From: Micromonospora aurantiaca ATCC 27029
Lineage (GTDB): Bacteria; Actinomycetota; Actinomycetes; Mycobacteriales; Micromonosporaceae
Reading direction: 5' to 3'
DNA length: 64,000 nucleotides
NCBI RefSeq assembly: GCF_000145235.1
Contig: NC_014391.1
Location: 310,001-374,000 of the forward strand
Of this stretch, positions 8,229-15,484 are shown in pieces (the first letter of the stretch is position 1; each line of letters starts with the position of its first letter). The position numbers and the translations under genes are program-made. The notes beneath the pieces were generated by a model. It worked only from the letters and a program-made list of their open reading frames with translations. It did no database searches and was not told the origin of the DNA.

Positions 8229-9769
8229 CGGTGGACGGCGGGCCGGTGACCGTGCTTGTGGTCGACGACAGCGGCCCCAAGCGATACCTGCTGGTCAACT
8301 GGCTGACCCGGGCCGGCTTCGTCACCGTCGAGGCCGAGAACGGCACGGCGGCGCTGGAGCGGGTGGACCGGGAACACATCGACCTCGTGGTGCTCGACGT
8401 CCGTCTGCCGGACATGAGCGGCTTCGAGGTGTGCGAGCGGATCAAGGAGGCGCACCCGTCGATCCCGGTCATCCACGTCTCCGCGCACGCGGTCGACGTG
8501 GTCGACCGGGCGCAGGGTCTCACCCGGGGCGCGGACGCCTACCTGGCCGAGCCGATCGAGCCGGAGGAACTGGTCGCCACCGCCCACGCGGTGCTGCGCT
8601 ACTACCAGGCCCGGCGGCGGGCCGAGCAGCTCGCCGAACGGCTCGCCGCGCTCGCCGACGCCACTGTGGAGATGCACGCGACGCCGAACTTCGTCCGGCT
8701 GCTGGAGGCCGCCGCGAGCGGCGCGGCGCGGATCTTCAATGCCCCGGCGGCGGTGGTCGCCGAGACGTTCGACGGGGACTGCCTGGCGGGCGTGGCGGCC
8801 GACCCGCACACACCGGCCACCATCGTGCCGTGGGTGGTGGACGACACCGGAGTGCCGATCGGCACCCGGGTACGCGTCGACGAGCCGGCCAACTGGGCGC
8901 CGGCCGGCTGGCCGGACGGCGACACCGTGACCGTCGCCGCCTCCCGGCTGCGCGAGGACCGGGCCCCGCTCTACGTGGTGGTGCCGACCGCCACCCAGAC
9001 CGTACGCACGCCGGTGCTGGTGCAGCTCGCCCAGGCGGTCGCCTCGGCGGTCGAGGCGCAGCGGTCCTTCGACGAGGAGCACCGGATCGCTGTGACGTTG
9101 CAGCGCAGCCTGCTGCCGCAGCGGCTGCCCGACGTCGTCGGCCTGGACCTGGCCGTCCGGTACGAGCCGGCGAGCGCGCAGACCGAGGTGGGTGGCGACT
9201 TCTACGAGCTGGTGATGCTCGACGGCCACCTGTTGGTGGCGATCGGTGACGTGGCCGGGCACTCGCTGCACGCCGCCACGGTGATGGCCGAGCTGCGGCA
9301 CGCGGTACGAGCGTACGCGGTCGAGGGGCACCAGCCGGGCGTGATCCTGGACCGGGTCAACGAGCTGATGCGCAACCTGCTGCCGACCGAGCTGGCCACC
9401 ATCTGCGTGCTGCTGCTCCACCCGCCGACCGGGCTGGTCCGGCTGGCCAGCGCCGGGCACCTGCCGGCGTTGCTCAGCCGGGACGGGAGGGTCGAGTTCG
9501 TGACGCAGTCCGCGCCCCTGCTCGGCGTACGCGCGCCGCGCCCGCCGGACCTGGAGTTCGTGCTGCCCGCCGGGGCCACGCTCGTGCTCTACACCGACGG
9601 GCTGATCGAACGGCGGGACGCCACGATCGACGACGGCATGGCGGCGCTCGGCGTGGCCGCCACCCGGGTGGACGACGACCTGGACGATTTCTGCCGGCGG
9701 CTGCTCGTCGAGCTGGCGCCGCCGGAGATCCACGACGACGTCGCTGTGGTAGCGGTCCGTCGCCGCTGA
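8225..9769 (+). CDS. Response regulator with PP2C (SpoIIE) output domain
   Basis: This 514-aa protein has an N-terminal receiver (residues about 9-125; phospho-acceptor Asp58 in VLDVRLPDMSG), a linker and GAF-like middle section, and a C-terminal SpoIIE/PP2C domain (about 300-510). Metal-site motifs are VGGDFYEL, GDVAGHS, LYTDGLIER and HDDVAVVAV. The conserved receiver lysine is replaced by Glu (ADAYLAEPIEPEE), which is atypical. The GTG at 8225 overlaps the kinase stop (GTGA) and makes the best start. It is the last gene of the operon and a likely effector that dephosphorylates a STAS antagonist. Confidence 0.9.
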   Translation: MTVDGGPVTVLVVDDSGPKRYLLVNWLTRAGFVTVEAENGTAALERVDREHIDLVVLDVRLPDMSGFEVCERIKEAHPSIPVIHVSAHAVDVVDRAQGLTRGADAYLAEPIEPEELVATAHAVLRYYQARRRAEQLAERLAALADATVEMHATPNFVRLLEAAASGAARIFNAPAAVVAETFDGDCLAGVAADPHTPATIVPWVVDDTGVPIGTRVRVDEPANWAPAGWPDGDTVTVAASRLREDRAPLYVVVPTATQTVRTPVLVQLAQAVASAVEAQRSFDEEHRIAVTLQRSLLPQRLPDVVGLDLAVRYEPASAQTEVGGDFYELVMLDGHLLVAIGDVAGHSLHAATVMAELRHAVRAYAVEGHQPGVILDRVNELMRNLLPTELATICVLLLHPPTGLVRLASAGHLPALLSRDGRVEFVTQSAPLLGVRAPRPPDLEFVLPAGATLVLYTDGLIERRDATIDDGMAALGVAATRVDDDLDDFCRRLLVELAPPEIHDDVAVVAVRRR

Positions 9770-9823
9770 TCCCCTGGTCCTGAGAAGTGGGGCCGATCGA
9801 CGCCGTCCTCATACGCTGGCCCG

Positions 9824-10390
9824 ATGAATACCAAGACCAGTGAACTGCTCGCCGTCGCGGCGCCGCGTACGGCCGCTGTGGTGCGCGGCATCTCCGACGA
9901 CCAACTCGTCCTGCCCACCCCCTGCCCGGACTACACAGTGCGCGACCTGCTGGGCCACCTGTTCGACGTGGTGGTCAACTTCCAGGCGCTGGCCCGCCAG
10001 GAGGAGGTCGACTGGTCCGGCAAGACCGACCACCTGACCGACGGCTGGCGGGACCGGTTCGCGACCGAGGCGGCCCGGCTGACCGAGGCGTGGTCCGACC
10101 CGGCCACACAGGAGGGGGTCTCCCCCGGCATGGGACTGCCGCAGGAGACGGTCGGCATGATGGCCCTGATCGACCTCACCGTCCACGGATGGGACCTGGC
10201 GCGGGCCACCGGCCAGGAGCTGACCGTGGACCCGGCAGTGGTGGCCGCGGGGCACGAGTTCATGGACCGGATGGGCGACACGGGGCAGAAGATGGGCGCG
10301 TTCGGCCCGCCGGTGCCCACCGGCGCGGCACCGGACAGCATGGACGCGCTGCTCGGCCGGGCCGGGCGCGACCCGGCCTGGACCCGCTGA
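9824..10390 (+). CDS. TIGR03086-family DinB-fold metal-binding protein
   Basis: This 188-aa protein belongs to the maleylpyruvate isomerase/DinB-like four-helix superfamily. The block LVLPTPCPDYTVRDLLGHLFDVV carries the family's first His ligand, and VHGWDLARATGQ carries the WDLA motif. Members in Actinobacteria are often mycothiol-dependent transferases or isomerases. The substrate here is unknown. The gene stands alone: 54 bp after the phosphatase operon on the same strand, and before a hairpin terminator. Confidence 0.88.
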   Translation: MNTKTSELLAVAAPRTAAVVRGISDDQLVLPTPCPDYTVRDLLGHLFDVVVNFQALARQEEVDWSGKTDHLTDGWRDRFATEAARLTEAWSDPATQEGVSPGMGLPQETVGMMALIDLTVHGWDLARATGQELTVDPAVVAAGHEFMDRMGDTGQKMGAFGPPVPTGAAPDSMDALLGRAGRDPAWTR

Positions 10391-10398
10391 ACTCCGAC

Positions 10399-10424
10399 GG
10401 CCCGCGTGGTGCGCCGCGCGGGCC
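10399..10424 (+). terminator. GC-rich hairpin terminator
   Basis: An 8-bp perfect stem GGCCCGCG (10399-10406) / CGCGGGCC (10417-10424) with a 10-nt loop is followed by GTTCTT. It lies 9 bp after the DinB-fold gene and just before the padR promoter. The T tract is weak, as usual in Actinobacteria. Confidence 0.65.
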
Positions 10425-10428
10425 GTTC

Positions 10429-10464
10429 TTGACACCACTATTCGCTCAGCGAATAGTAGGGGCG
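10429..10464 (+). promoter_or_regulatory. padR promoter with palindromic operator
   Basis: A TTGACA -35 element (10429-10434) and an AATAGT -10 element (10452-10457) are separated by 17 bp. A perfect 21-bp palindrome (10437-10457; ACTATTCGCT, C, then its reverse complement) fills the spacer and -10. The GTG start of the PadR gene is 7 bp downstream, so the mRNA is probably leaderless. A repressor on the palindrome would directly exclude RNA polymerase. Autoregulation by the adjacent PadR protein is inferred. Confidence 0.75.
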
Positions 10465-11000
10465 TGTCCACGTCGCACGTCCTGCTCGGGCTGCTCGCCG
10501 CCGGCCCGCGCCACGGCTACGAGCTGAAGCGCGCGCACGACGAGCGGCTGCCCCGCGCCCGGCCGCTCGCCTTCGGGCAGGTCTACGCGACACTGGCCCG
10601 CCTGTGCCGCGACGGCCTCGTGGCCACGGCCGGGCAGACCCGCGAGGGCGGACCGGACCGCACCTCGTACGCGCTCACCGAGGACGGGCGGGCGGCGCTG
10701 GACCACTGGCTCGGCACCGTCGAGCCGCCGATGCCGTACGTGGCCAGCACGCTCTTCGCCAAGGTGGTGGTCGCGCTCCTGGTGGCCGACGTCGACCAGG
10801 CCCGCGTCTACCTGATCGCGCAGCGGCAGGCGCACACGCAACGCCTGCGCGAACTGACCGCGCTGAAGACGGCCCCCGGCGCCCGCCTCGACGAGGTGGT
10901 CGCCGCCGACTTCGCCATCGCCCACCTCGACGCCGATCTCCGGTGGCTGCACACCACCCTCGACCGGGTCGCCGACTGGCACCGGGAGGTGCGCACGTGA
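10464..11000 (+). CDS. PadR-family transcriptional regulator
   Basis: This 178-aa protein has an N-terminal winged helix of PadR type: STSHVLLGLLAAGPRHGYEL and the wing region GGPDRTSYALTEDGRAAL. A C-terminal helical dimerisation domain of the Vir_act_alpha_C type spans residues about 90-175. PadR proteins typically repress efflux or detoxification genes and sense small aromatic or antibiotic ligands. The gene overlaps the ABC ATPase gene by GTGA, making a regulator-exporter operon. The GTG at 10464 is adjacent to the promoter, and there is no Shine-Dalgarno sequence. Confidence 0.92.
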   Translation: MSTSHVLLGLLAAGPRHGYELKRAHDERLPRARPLAFGQVYATLARLCRDGLVATAGQTREGGPDRTSYALTEDGRAALDHWLGTVEPPMPYVASTLFAKVVVALLVADVDQARVYLIAQRQAHTQRLRELTALKTAPGARLDEVVAADFAIAHLDADLRWLHTTLDRVADWHREVRT

Positions 11001-11698
11001 CGTTCCTGCAAGCGCGCGGAGTGGTCCGCGCCTACGGTCACAACCCCGCGCTGCGCGGTGTGACGCTCGACGTGGCCGAAGGCGAGATCGTCGCGGTCAC
11101 CGGCCCGAGCGGCTGCGGCAAGTCCACGCTGCTGCACTGTCTCGCCGGCATCCTGCGCCCCGACGCCGGTCAGGTCACCTGGCGCGGAGAACGGATCGAC
11201 ACGTGGTCGGAGGCGGCCCGCTCGCGGCTGCGCCGTACCGAATTCGGGGTGCTGTTCCAGTTCGGCCAGCTCGTCGCCGAGCTGACCGCCGCGGAGAACG
11301 TCGCGCTCCCGCTGTTGCTCGCCGGCACGGGGCGGCGAGCGGCGCGGACGGCGGCGCTCTCCTGGCTGGACCGGCTCGGCGTGGCCGACGTCGCCGACGC
11401 CCGGCCCGGTGAGATGTCCGGCGGGCAGCAGCAACGCTGCGCGCTGTCCCGGGCGCTCGTCACCGAACCACGGGTGATCTTCGCCGACGAGCCGACCGGC
11501 GCGCTCGACACGCTGGCCGGCGAGCAGGTGCTCACTCAACTGGTCCGGCTGGCCCGCGAGCAGCGCACCACAGTCGTGCTGGTGACGCACGAGCCGCGCA
11601 TCGCCGCGTACGCGGACCGGGAGGTCAGCCTGCGCGACGGCATGGTCGACCACACCGGGCTCGGGCTCGACCCGGCGCTGCCGGGCGGGTCGCGGTGA
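10997..11698 (+). CDS. ABC transporter ATP-binding protein, MacB/LolD type
   Basis: This 233-aa nucleotide-binding protein has Walker A GPSGCGKST, Q-loop FGVLFQFGQLV, signature MSGGQQQRCAL and Walker B VIFADEPTGALD. This is the MacB/LolD/FtsE branch, which works with FtsX-type permeases. The GTG at 10997 overlaps the padR stop (GTGA). It would power the permease encoded next, for peptide or drug export or membrane defence. The substrate is not evident. The frame is open far upstream through padR, but the ATPase fold starts at this GTG. Confidence 0.93.
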   Translation: MTFLQARGVVRAYGHNPALRGVTLDVAEGEIVAVTGPSGCGKSTLLHCLAGILRPDAGQVTWRGERIDTWSEAARSRLRRTEFGVLFQFGQLVAELTAAENVALPLLLAGTGRRAARTAALSWLDRLGVADVADARPGEMSGGQQQRCALSRALVTEPRVIFADEPTGALDTLAGEQVLTQLVRLAREQRTTVVLVTHEPRIAAYADREVSLRDGMVDHTGLGLDPALPGGSR

Positions 11699-13206
11699 GG
11701 CCGGGGACGCTGCTGCGTCTCGTGCTGGCGGGCACCCGTACCGACATCGCACGGGTGGTGCTCACGGCGGTGAGCGCCGCGCTCGCGACGCTGGCCGGGC
11801 TGGCCGCGCTGACCGTGCTGTCGGTGGTGAAGCCGTCCGGCGACGAAGGGCTCAACTCCGACCAGTACACCAACGCCCTGCTGCGGGAACCCGGTCTGCG
11901 CCCCGGCGTGGCGTTCGCGTTGCTGCTGCTCTGCGTACCGGTCCTGGGGCTGGCCGGGCAGTGCGCCCGCCTCGGCGCGCCGGGCCGGGACCGGCGGCTG
12001 GCCGCGTTCCGGCTGGCCGGTGCCACCCCCGGGCAGGTCACCCGGGTCGCGGTCGCCGAGACCGGCGTGGCGAGCCTGCTCGGCACCCTCGTCGGCCTGG
12101 CCGTCTTCCTGGCCGGGCGCCGGCTGCTGCACCGGCCCGACGCGGACGGGCGGCTGCCGCTGCCCACCGACGTGCACCCGGCCCCGGTGGCGGTGGCGGC
12201 CGTCGTGCTCGGCCTGCCGCTGGCCGCCGCGCTGGTGAGCGCGTTGCTGCTGCGGCGGGTCGCCACCACCCCGTTCGGCGTCGTGCGCAAGGTCCGCACC
12301 CGGGCGCCCTGGCCGTGGCCGGGCGTGCTCATCCTCGCCGCGCTGGCGATGTTCGCCGCGATCCGCCCGCTCCTGCTCTGGTACGAACGGCGTGGCGCCG
12401 TGGCCCCCGACTGGCCGGTGCCGACATTGCTCGTCGTCGGCGGGCTGACCGCGATGATCGGCGTGGTGTCGGGCACCGGCTGGATCTCGTACCGGACCGG
12501 CCGGCTGCTGCACCGGCACGGACGCGGCCCGGCCGCCCTGCTCGCCGCCCGCCGGCTGGCCGCCGACCCGTGGGCGGGCAGCCGCACCTTCGCCGCGTTG
12601 CTGGCCGCGCTGATCTTCGGCGCCGGTGCCGCAGGGCTGCGTGCCGACTTCCAGGCCGAGGCCGAGGTGACCCGCCGCACCGGCTCCGGATTGGCCGACC
12701 CGGGCTTCTACCTCGGCGCGATGGACCTGGTCGACCTCGCGGTCCTGGTGGCGATGGCGATCGCCGGCGGTGGGCTGCTCGTGGCGGTGGTCGAGGGGAT
12801 CACCAGCCGGCGACGGGCGTACGCGGCGCAGGTGGCGACCGGCGTGCCACGGGCCACCATCGGCCGGTCGCTGCTCTGGGCCGCGCTCGCCCCCGCCGTA
12901 CCCGCGATCGGGCTCGCGTTGACGGTCGGCTACCTGCTGGTCCGGGGCGTCATGCCGGCACCGAGCAACGGCGGCTTCACGCGGACGATCTGCGACGCCG
13001 GCTCGGAACTGTGCGGCGATCCGGCCACCGCGGCGCGGTACACCCGTACCGAATGGGTGCCGAAGACGACAGTTCCGCCGGACGTACCGTGGGATCAGCT
13101 GGCCTGGCTCGCGGCGGGTGGGCTGGCGGCGGTGCTGTGCACGGTCGTGGCCGGCCTGCTGTTCCTGCGCACCGCGACGTCGGTGGAGGAACTGCGCGCG
13201 GGCTGA
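11695..13206 (+). CDS. FtsX-like ABC transporter permease
   Basis: This 503-aa membrane protein has about ten predicted helices in two FtsX-like blocks (residues about 15-200 and 280-495). It carries an extracytoplasmic segment near 420-465 with a pair of cysteines (CDAGSELCGD). The arrangement resembles BceB/MacB-like antimicrobial-peptide transporters but lacks the large BceB sensory loop. The GTG start at 11695 overlaps the ATPase stop (GTGA). It ends at a long perfect palindrome that probably terminates the operon. Confidence 0.9.
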   Translation: MRPGTLLRLVLAGTRTDIARVVLTAVSAALATLAGLAALTVLSVVKPSGDEGLNSDQYTNALLREPGLRPGVAFALLLLCVPVLGLAGQCARLGAPGRDRRLAAFRLAGATPGQVTRVAVAETGVASLLGTLVGLAVFLAGRRLLHRPDADGRLPLPTDVHPAPVAVAAVVLGLPLAAALVSALLLRRVATTPFGVVRKVRTRAPWPWPGVLILAALAMFAAIRPLLLWYERRGAVAPDWPVPTLLVVGGLTAMIGVVSGTGWISYRTGRLLHRHGRGPAALLAARRLAADPWAGSRTFAALLAALIFGAGAAGLRADFQAEAEVTRRTGSGLADPGFYLGAMDLVDLAVLVAMAIAGGGLLVAVVEGITSRRRAYAAQVATGVPRATIGRSLLWAALAPAVPAIGLALTVGYLLVRGVMPAPSNGGFTRTICDAGSELCGDPATAARYTRTEWVPKTTVPPDVPWDQLAWLAAGGLAAVLCTVVAGLLFLRTATSVEELRAG

Positions 13207-13231
13207 GCGGTCAGCGGCCGAGCAGGCCCCC

Positions 13232-13289
13232 GTGTAAGGAAGGGCCCCTTATTAACAGACGTCTGTTAATAAGGGGCCCTTCCTTACAC
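13232..13289. terminator. 58-bp perfect palindrome, bidirectional terminator; GGGCCC repeat family
   Basis: The two 29-bp arms are exact reverse complements meeting at AGAC|GTCT (13260/13261). The outer arms contain GTAAGGAAGGGCCCCTTATT, the same motif family as the elements at 31010-31064 and 37208-37262. The site lies between the convergent FtsX and oligopeptidase B genes, where it would terminate both. A perfect palindrome this long extrudes easily and may be a repeated element rather than a simple terminator. Confidence 0.8.
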
Positions 13290-13290
13290 C

Positions 13291-15384
13291 TCAGGCGCGG
13301 CCGACGCGGTCGAGGATCCAGGCGTTGACGAACGCCTCCTCGCGCCAGGAGTCGTACCGGCCGCTCGGGCCGCCGTGGCCCGCGCCCATCTCGGTCTTGA
13401 GCAGGTAGTCGCCGGCCGGCGCGAGCGACCGCAGCCGGGCGATCCACTTGGCCGGCTCGTGATAGAGCACGCGCGTGTCGTTGAGGCTGGTCACCGCCAA
13501 GATCGCCGGGTATTCGACGGTGGCCACGTTCTCGTACGGCGTGTACGACTTCATGTACGCGTAGACCTCGGGGTCGTCGAGCGGGTTGCCCCACTCCTCC
13601 CACTCGGTGACAGTCAACGGCAGCGACGGGTCGAGGATCGAGGTGAGCGCGTCCACGAACGGCACCTGCGCGACGATGCCGGTGAACGCGTCCGGGGCGA
13701 GGTTCGCCACCGCGCCCATCAGCAGGCCGCCGGCCGAGGCGCCCCGGGCGACCAGCCGGTCGCTCGCCGTCCAGCCCGCCTTCACGAGGTGCCGGGCACA
13801 GGCCACGAAGTCGGTGAACGTGTTCTTCTTGGCCAGCAGCTTGCCCTCGTCGTACCAGCGCCGGCCCAGCTCACCGCCGCCCCGGATGTGCGCCACCGCG
13901 AAGATCACGCCGCGATCGAGCAGGCTCAGCCGGGCGATCGAGAACCACGGGTCCATGCTCGCCTCGTACGACCCGTAGCCGTAGATGACGGCGGGCGCCG
14001 AGCCGTCGCGCGGGGTGTCGCGGCGGCAGACGAGCGAGATCGGTACGCGGGTGCCGTCGTCAGCGAGCGCCCAGTCCCGGTGCTGCTCGTAGTCGGCCGG
14101 GTCGTACGCCCGCCCGTCCGGCCCGGGGCGGACCGGCTTCTGCCGGCGCAGCGTCAGCTCCCGGGTGACCAGGTCGTAGTCGTAGACCGAGTCGGGGGTG
14201 ACGAGCGAGGTGTAGCGCAGCCGCACCTCGTTCGTGCGGTACTCGGGGCTGGCGTCCAGCCCGACGCTGTAGATCGGCTCGGGGAAGTCGATGTCCCAGC
14301 TGTCGTCGGTGCCCACCGGCAGCACCCGCAGGCCGGTCAGGCCGTTGGTGCGCAGCGACACCACGAGGTGGTTCTCGAACGCGTCGACCGCCTCCAGCCG
14401 GGTGCCAGGGGTGTGCGGGATCAGCGGCTCCCACTCGCCCGGCGAGTCCGCCGAGGTGTACGCCAGCGCGAAGTCCTCCGCGCCGTCGTTGTGCAGGATC
14501 AGGAAGCGGTGGCCGTGGTGCTCCACCGCGTACTCGATACCCTGACGCCGCGGGGCCACGACGGCGGGCTCGCCGGTCGGGTTGGACGCCGGGATCACCC
14601 ACACCTCGCTGGTGATCTTGCTGTGGATGTCGATGACCACGAAACGCTCGGAGCGGGTCAGCTCGACGCCGACCCAGAACCGCTCGTCGTCCTCCTGGTA
14701 GACCACCACGTCCTCGGTGGACGCCGTGCCGACGGTGTGCCGCCAGACCCGGTTCGGCCGCCACGCCTCGTCCACAGTCACGTAGAACAGCGTGGACGCG
14801 TCGCTGGACCAGGCCGTGCCGTAGAACGTGTCCGGTACCTCGTCCGGCAGCGACTCGCCGGTGGTCAGATCCTTGATCCGCAGCGTGAAGCGCTCGTCGC
14901 CGGAGAAGTCGGTGGAGTAGGCCAGCCAGCGCCCGTCCGGGCTGACGTCGAACGCGCCGAGCGAGAAGAAGTCGTGCCCCTCGGCGAGCTGGTTGCCGTC
15001 GAGCAGCACCTCCTCGCCGTCGAGCGGGGCGCCGTCCGCGCTGACCGGGGGTGCCGTCTCGCCCGGCCGGACCGCGCGTCGGCAGTGCACACCGTACTGC
15101 TGGCCCTCCACCGTGCGGGTGTAGTACCAGTAGCCGTCCTTGCGGGTCGGCACCGACAGGTCGGTCTCCTGGGTGCGCCGGCGCGTCTCCTCGAACAGCT
15201 CCGCGCGCAGGCCGGCCAGGTGGGCGGTGCGCGCCTCGGTGTACGCGTTCTCGGCGTCCAGATACGCGATCGTGTCCGGGTCGTCCTTGGCGGCGAGCCA
15301 GGCGTACTCGTCGAGGACTGTGTCACCGTGATGAAGGCGCTCGGTCGGGACGCGCTTGGCGACGGGCGGTGGGGTTTCGGTCAC
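13291..15384 (-). CDS. ptrB: Oligopeptidase B (prolyl oligopeptidase family S9)
   Basis: The 697-aa cytosolic protein has an N-terminal seven-bladed propeller (residues about 70-410) and a C-terminal alpha/beta hydrolase. The catalytic Ser550 lies in GASAGGLLMG, the Asp in LNDTRV, and the His near the end in GAGHGGPSGR. Oligopeptidase B cleaves short peptides after Arg or Lys. The N-terminus PPVAKRVPTERLHHGDTVLD and the DEYAWL motif are typical. No signal peptide is present. It converges on the FtsX gene and diverges from the FAD oxidase gene across 100 bp. Confidence 0.93.
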   Translation of the reverse strand: MTETPPPVAKRVPTERLHHGDTVLDEYAWLAAKDDPDTIAYLDAENAYTEARTAHLAGLRAELFEETRRRTQETDLSVPTRKDGYWYYTRTVEGQQYGVHCRRAVRPGETAPPVSADGAPLDGEEVLLDGNQLAEGHDFFSLGAFDVSPDGRWLAYSTDFSGDERFTLRIKDLTTGESLPDEVPDTFYGTAWSSDASTLFYVTVDEAWRPNRVWRHTVGTASTEDVVVYQEDDERFWVGVELTRSERFVVIDIHSKITSEVWVIPASNPTGEPAVVAPRRQGIEYAVEHHGHRFLILHNDGAEDFALAYTSADSPGEWEPLIPHTPGTRLEAVDAFENHLVVSLRTNGLTGLRVLPVGTDDSWDIDFPEPIYSVGLDASPEYRTNEVRLRYTSLVTPDSVYDYDLVTRELTLRRQKPVRPGPDGRAYDPADYEQHRDWALADDGTRVPISLVCRRDTPRDGSAPAVIYGYGSYEASMDPWFSIARLSLLDRGVIFAVAHIRGGGELGRRWYDEGKLLAKKNTFTDFVACARHLVKAGWTASDRLVARGASAGGLLMGAVANLAPDAFTGIVAQVPFVDALTSILDPSLPLTVTEWEEWGNPLDDPEVYAYMKSYTPYENVATVEYPAILAVTSLNDTRVLYHEPAKWIARLRSLAPAGDYLLKTEMGAGHGGPSGRYDSWREEAFVNAWILDRVGRA

Positions 15385-15460
15385 GGCGCCACGTTACCGG
15401 TCGGCGGGCCGCCGCCGGGCTCGCCCGCCGACCGAATCCGGCGACTCGCCGCCAGGTCTT

Positions 15461-15477
15461 TCGAACATGTGTACGAT
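15461..15477 (+). promoter_or_regulatory. SOS-like box overlapping the -10 of the FAD oxidase gene
   Basis: TCGAACATGTGTACGA (15461-15476) differs from the LexA consensus TCGAAC-N4-GTTCGA at one position. The -10 hexamer TACGAT (15472-15477) lies inside its right half, and the ATG is 7 nt further on (15485), indicating a leaderless transcript. The left half and the spacer are identical to the perfect box at 1085-1100. LexA control is inferred. Confidence 0.6.
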
Positions 15478-15484
15478 AACCGCC

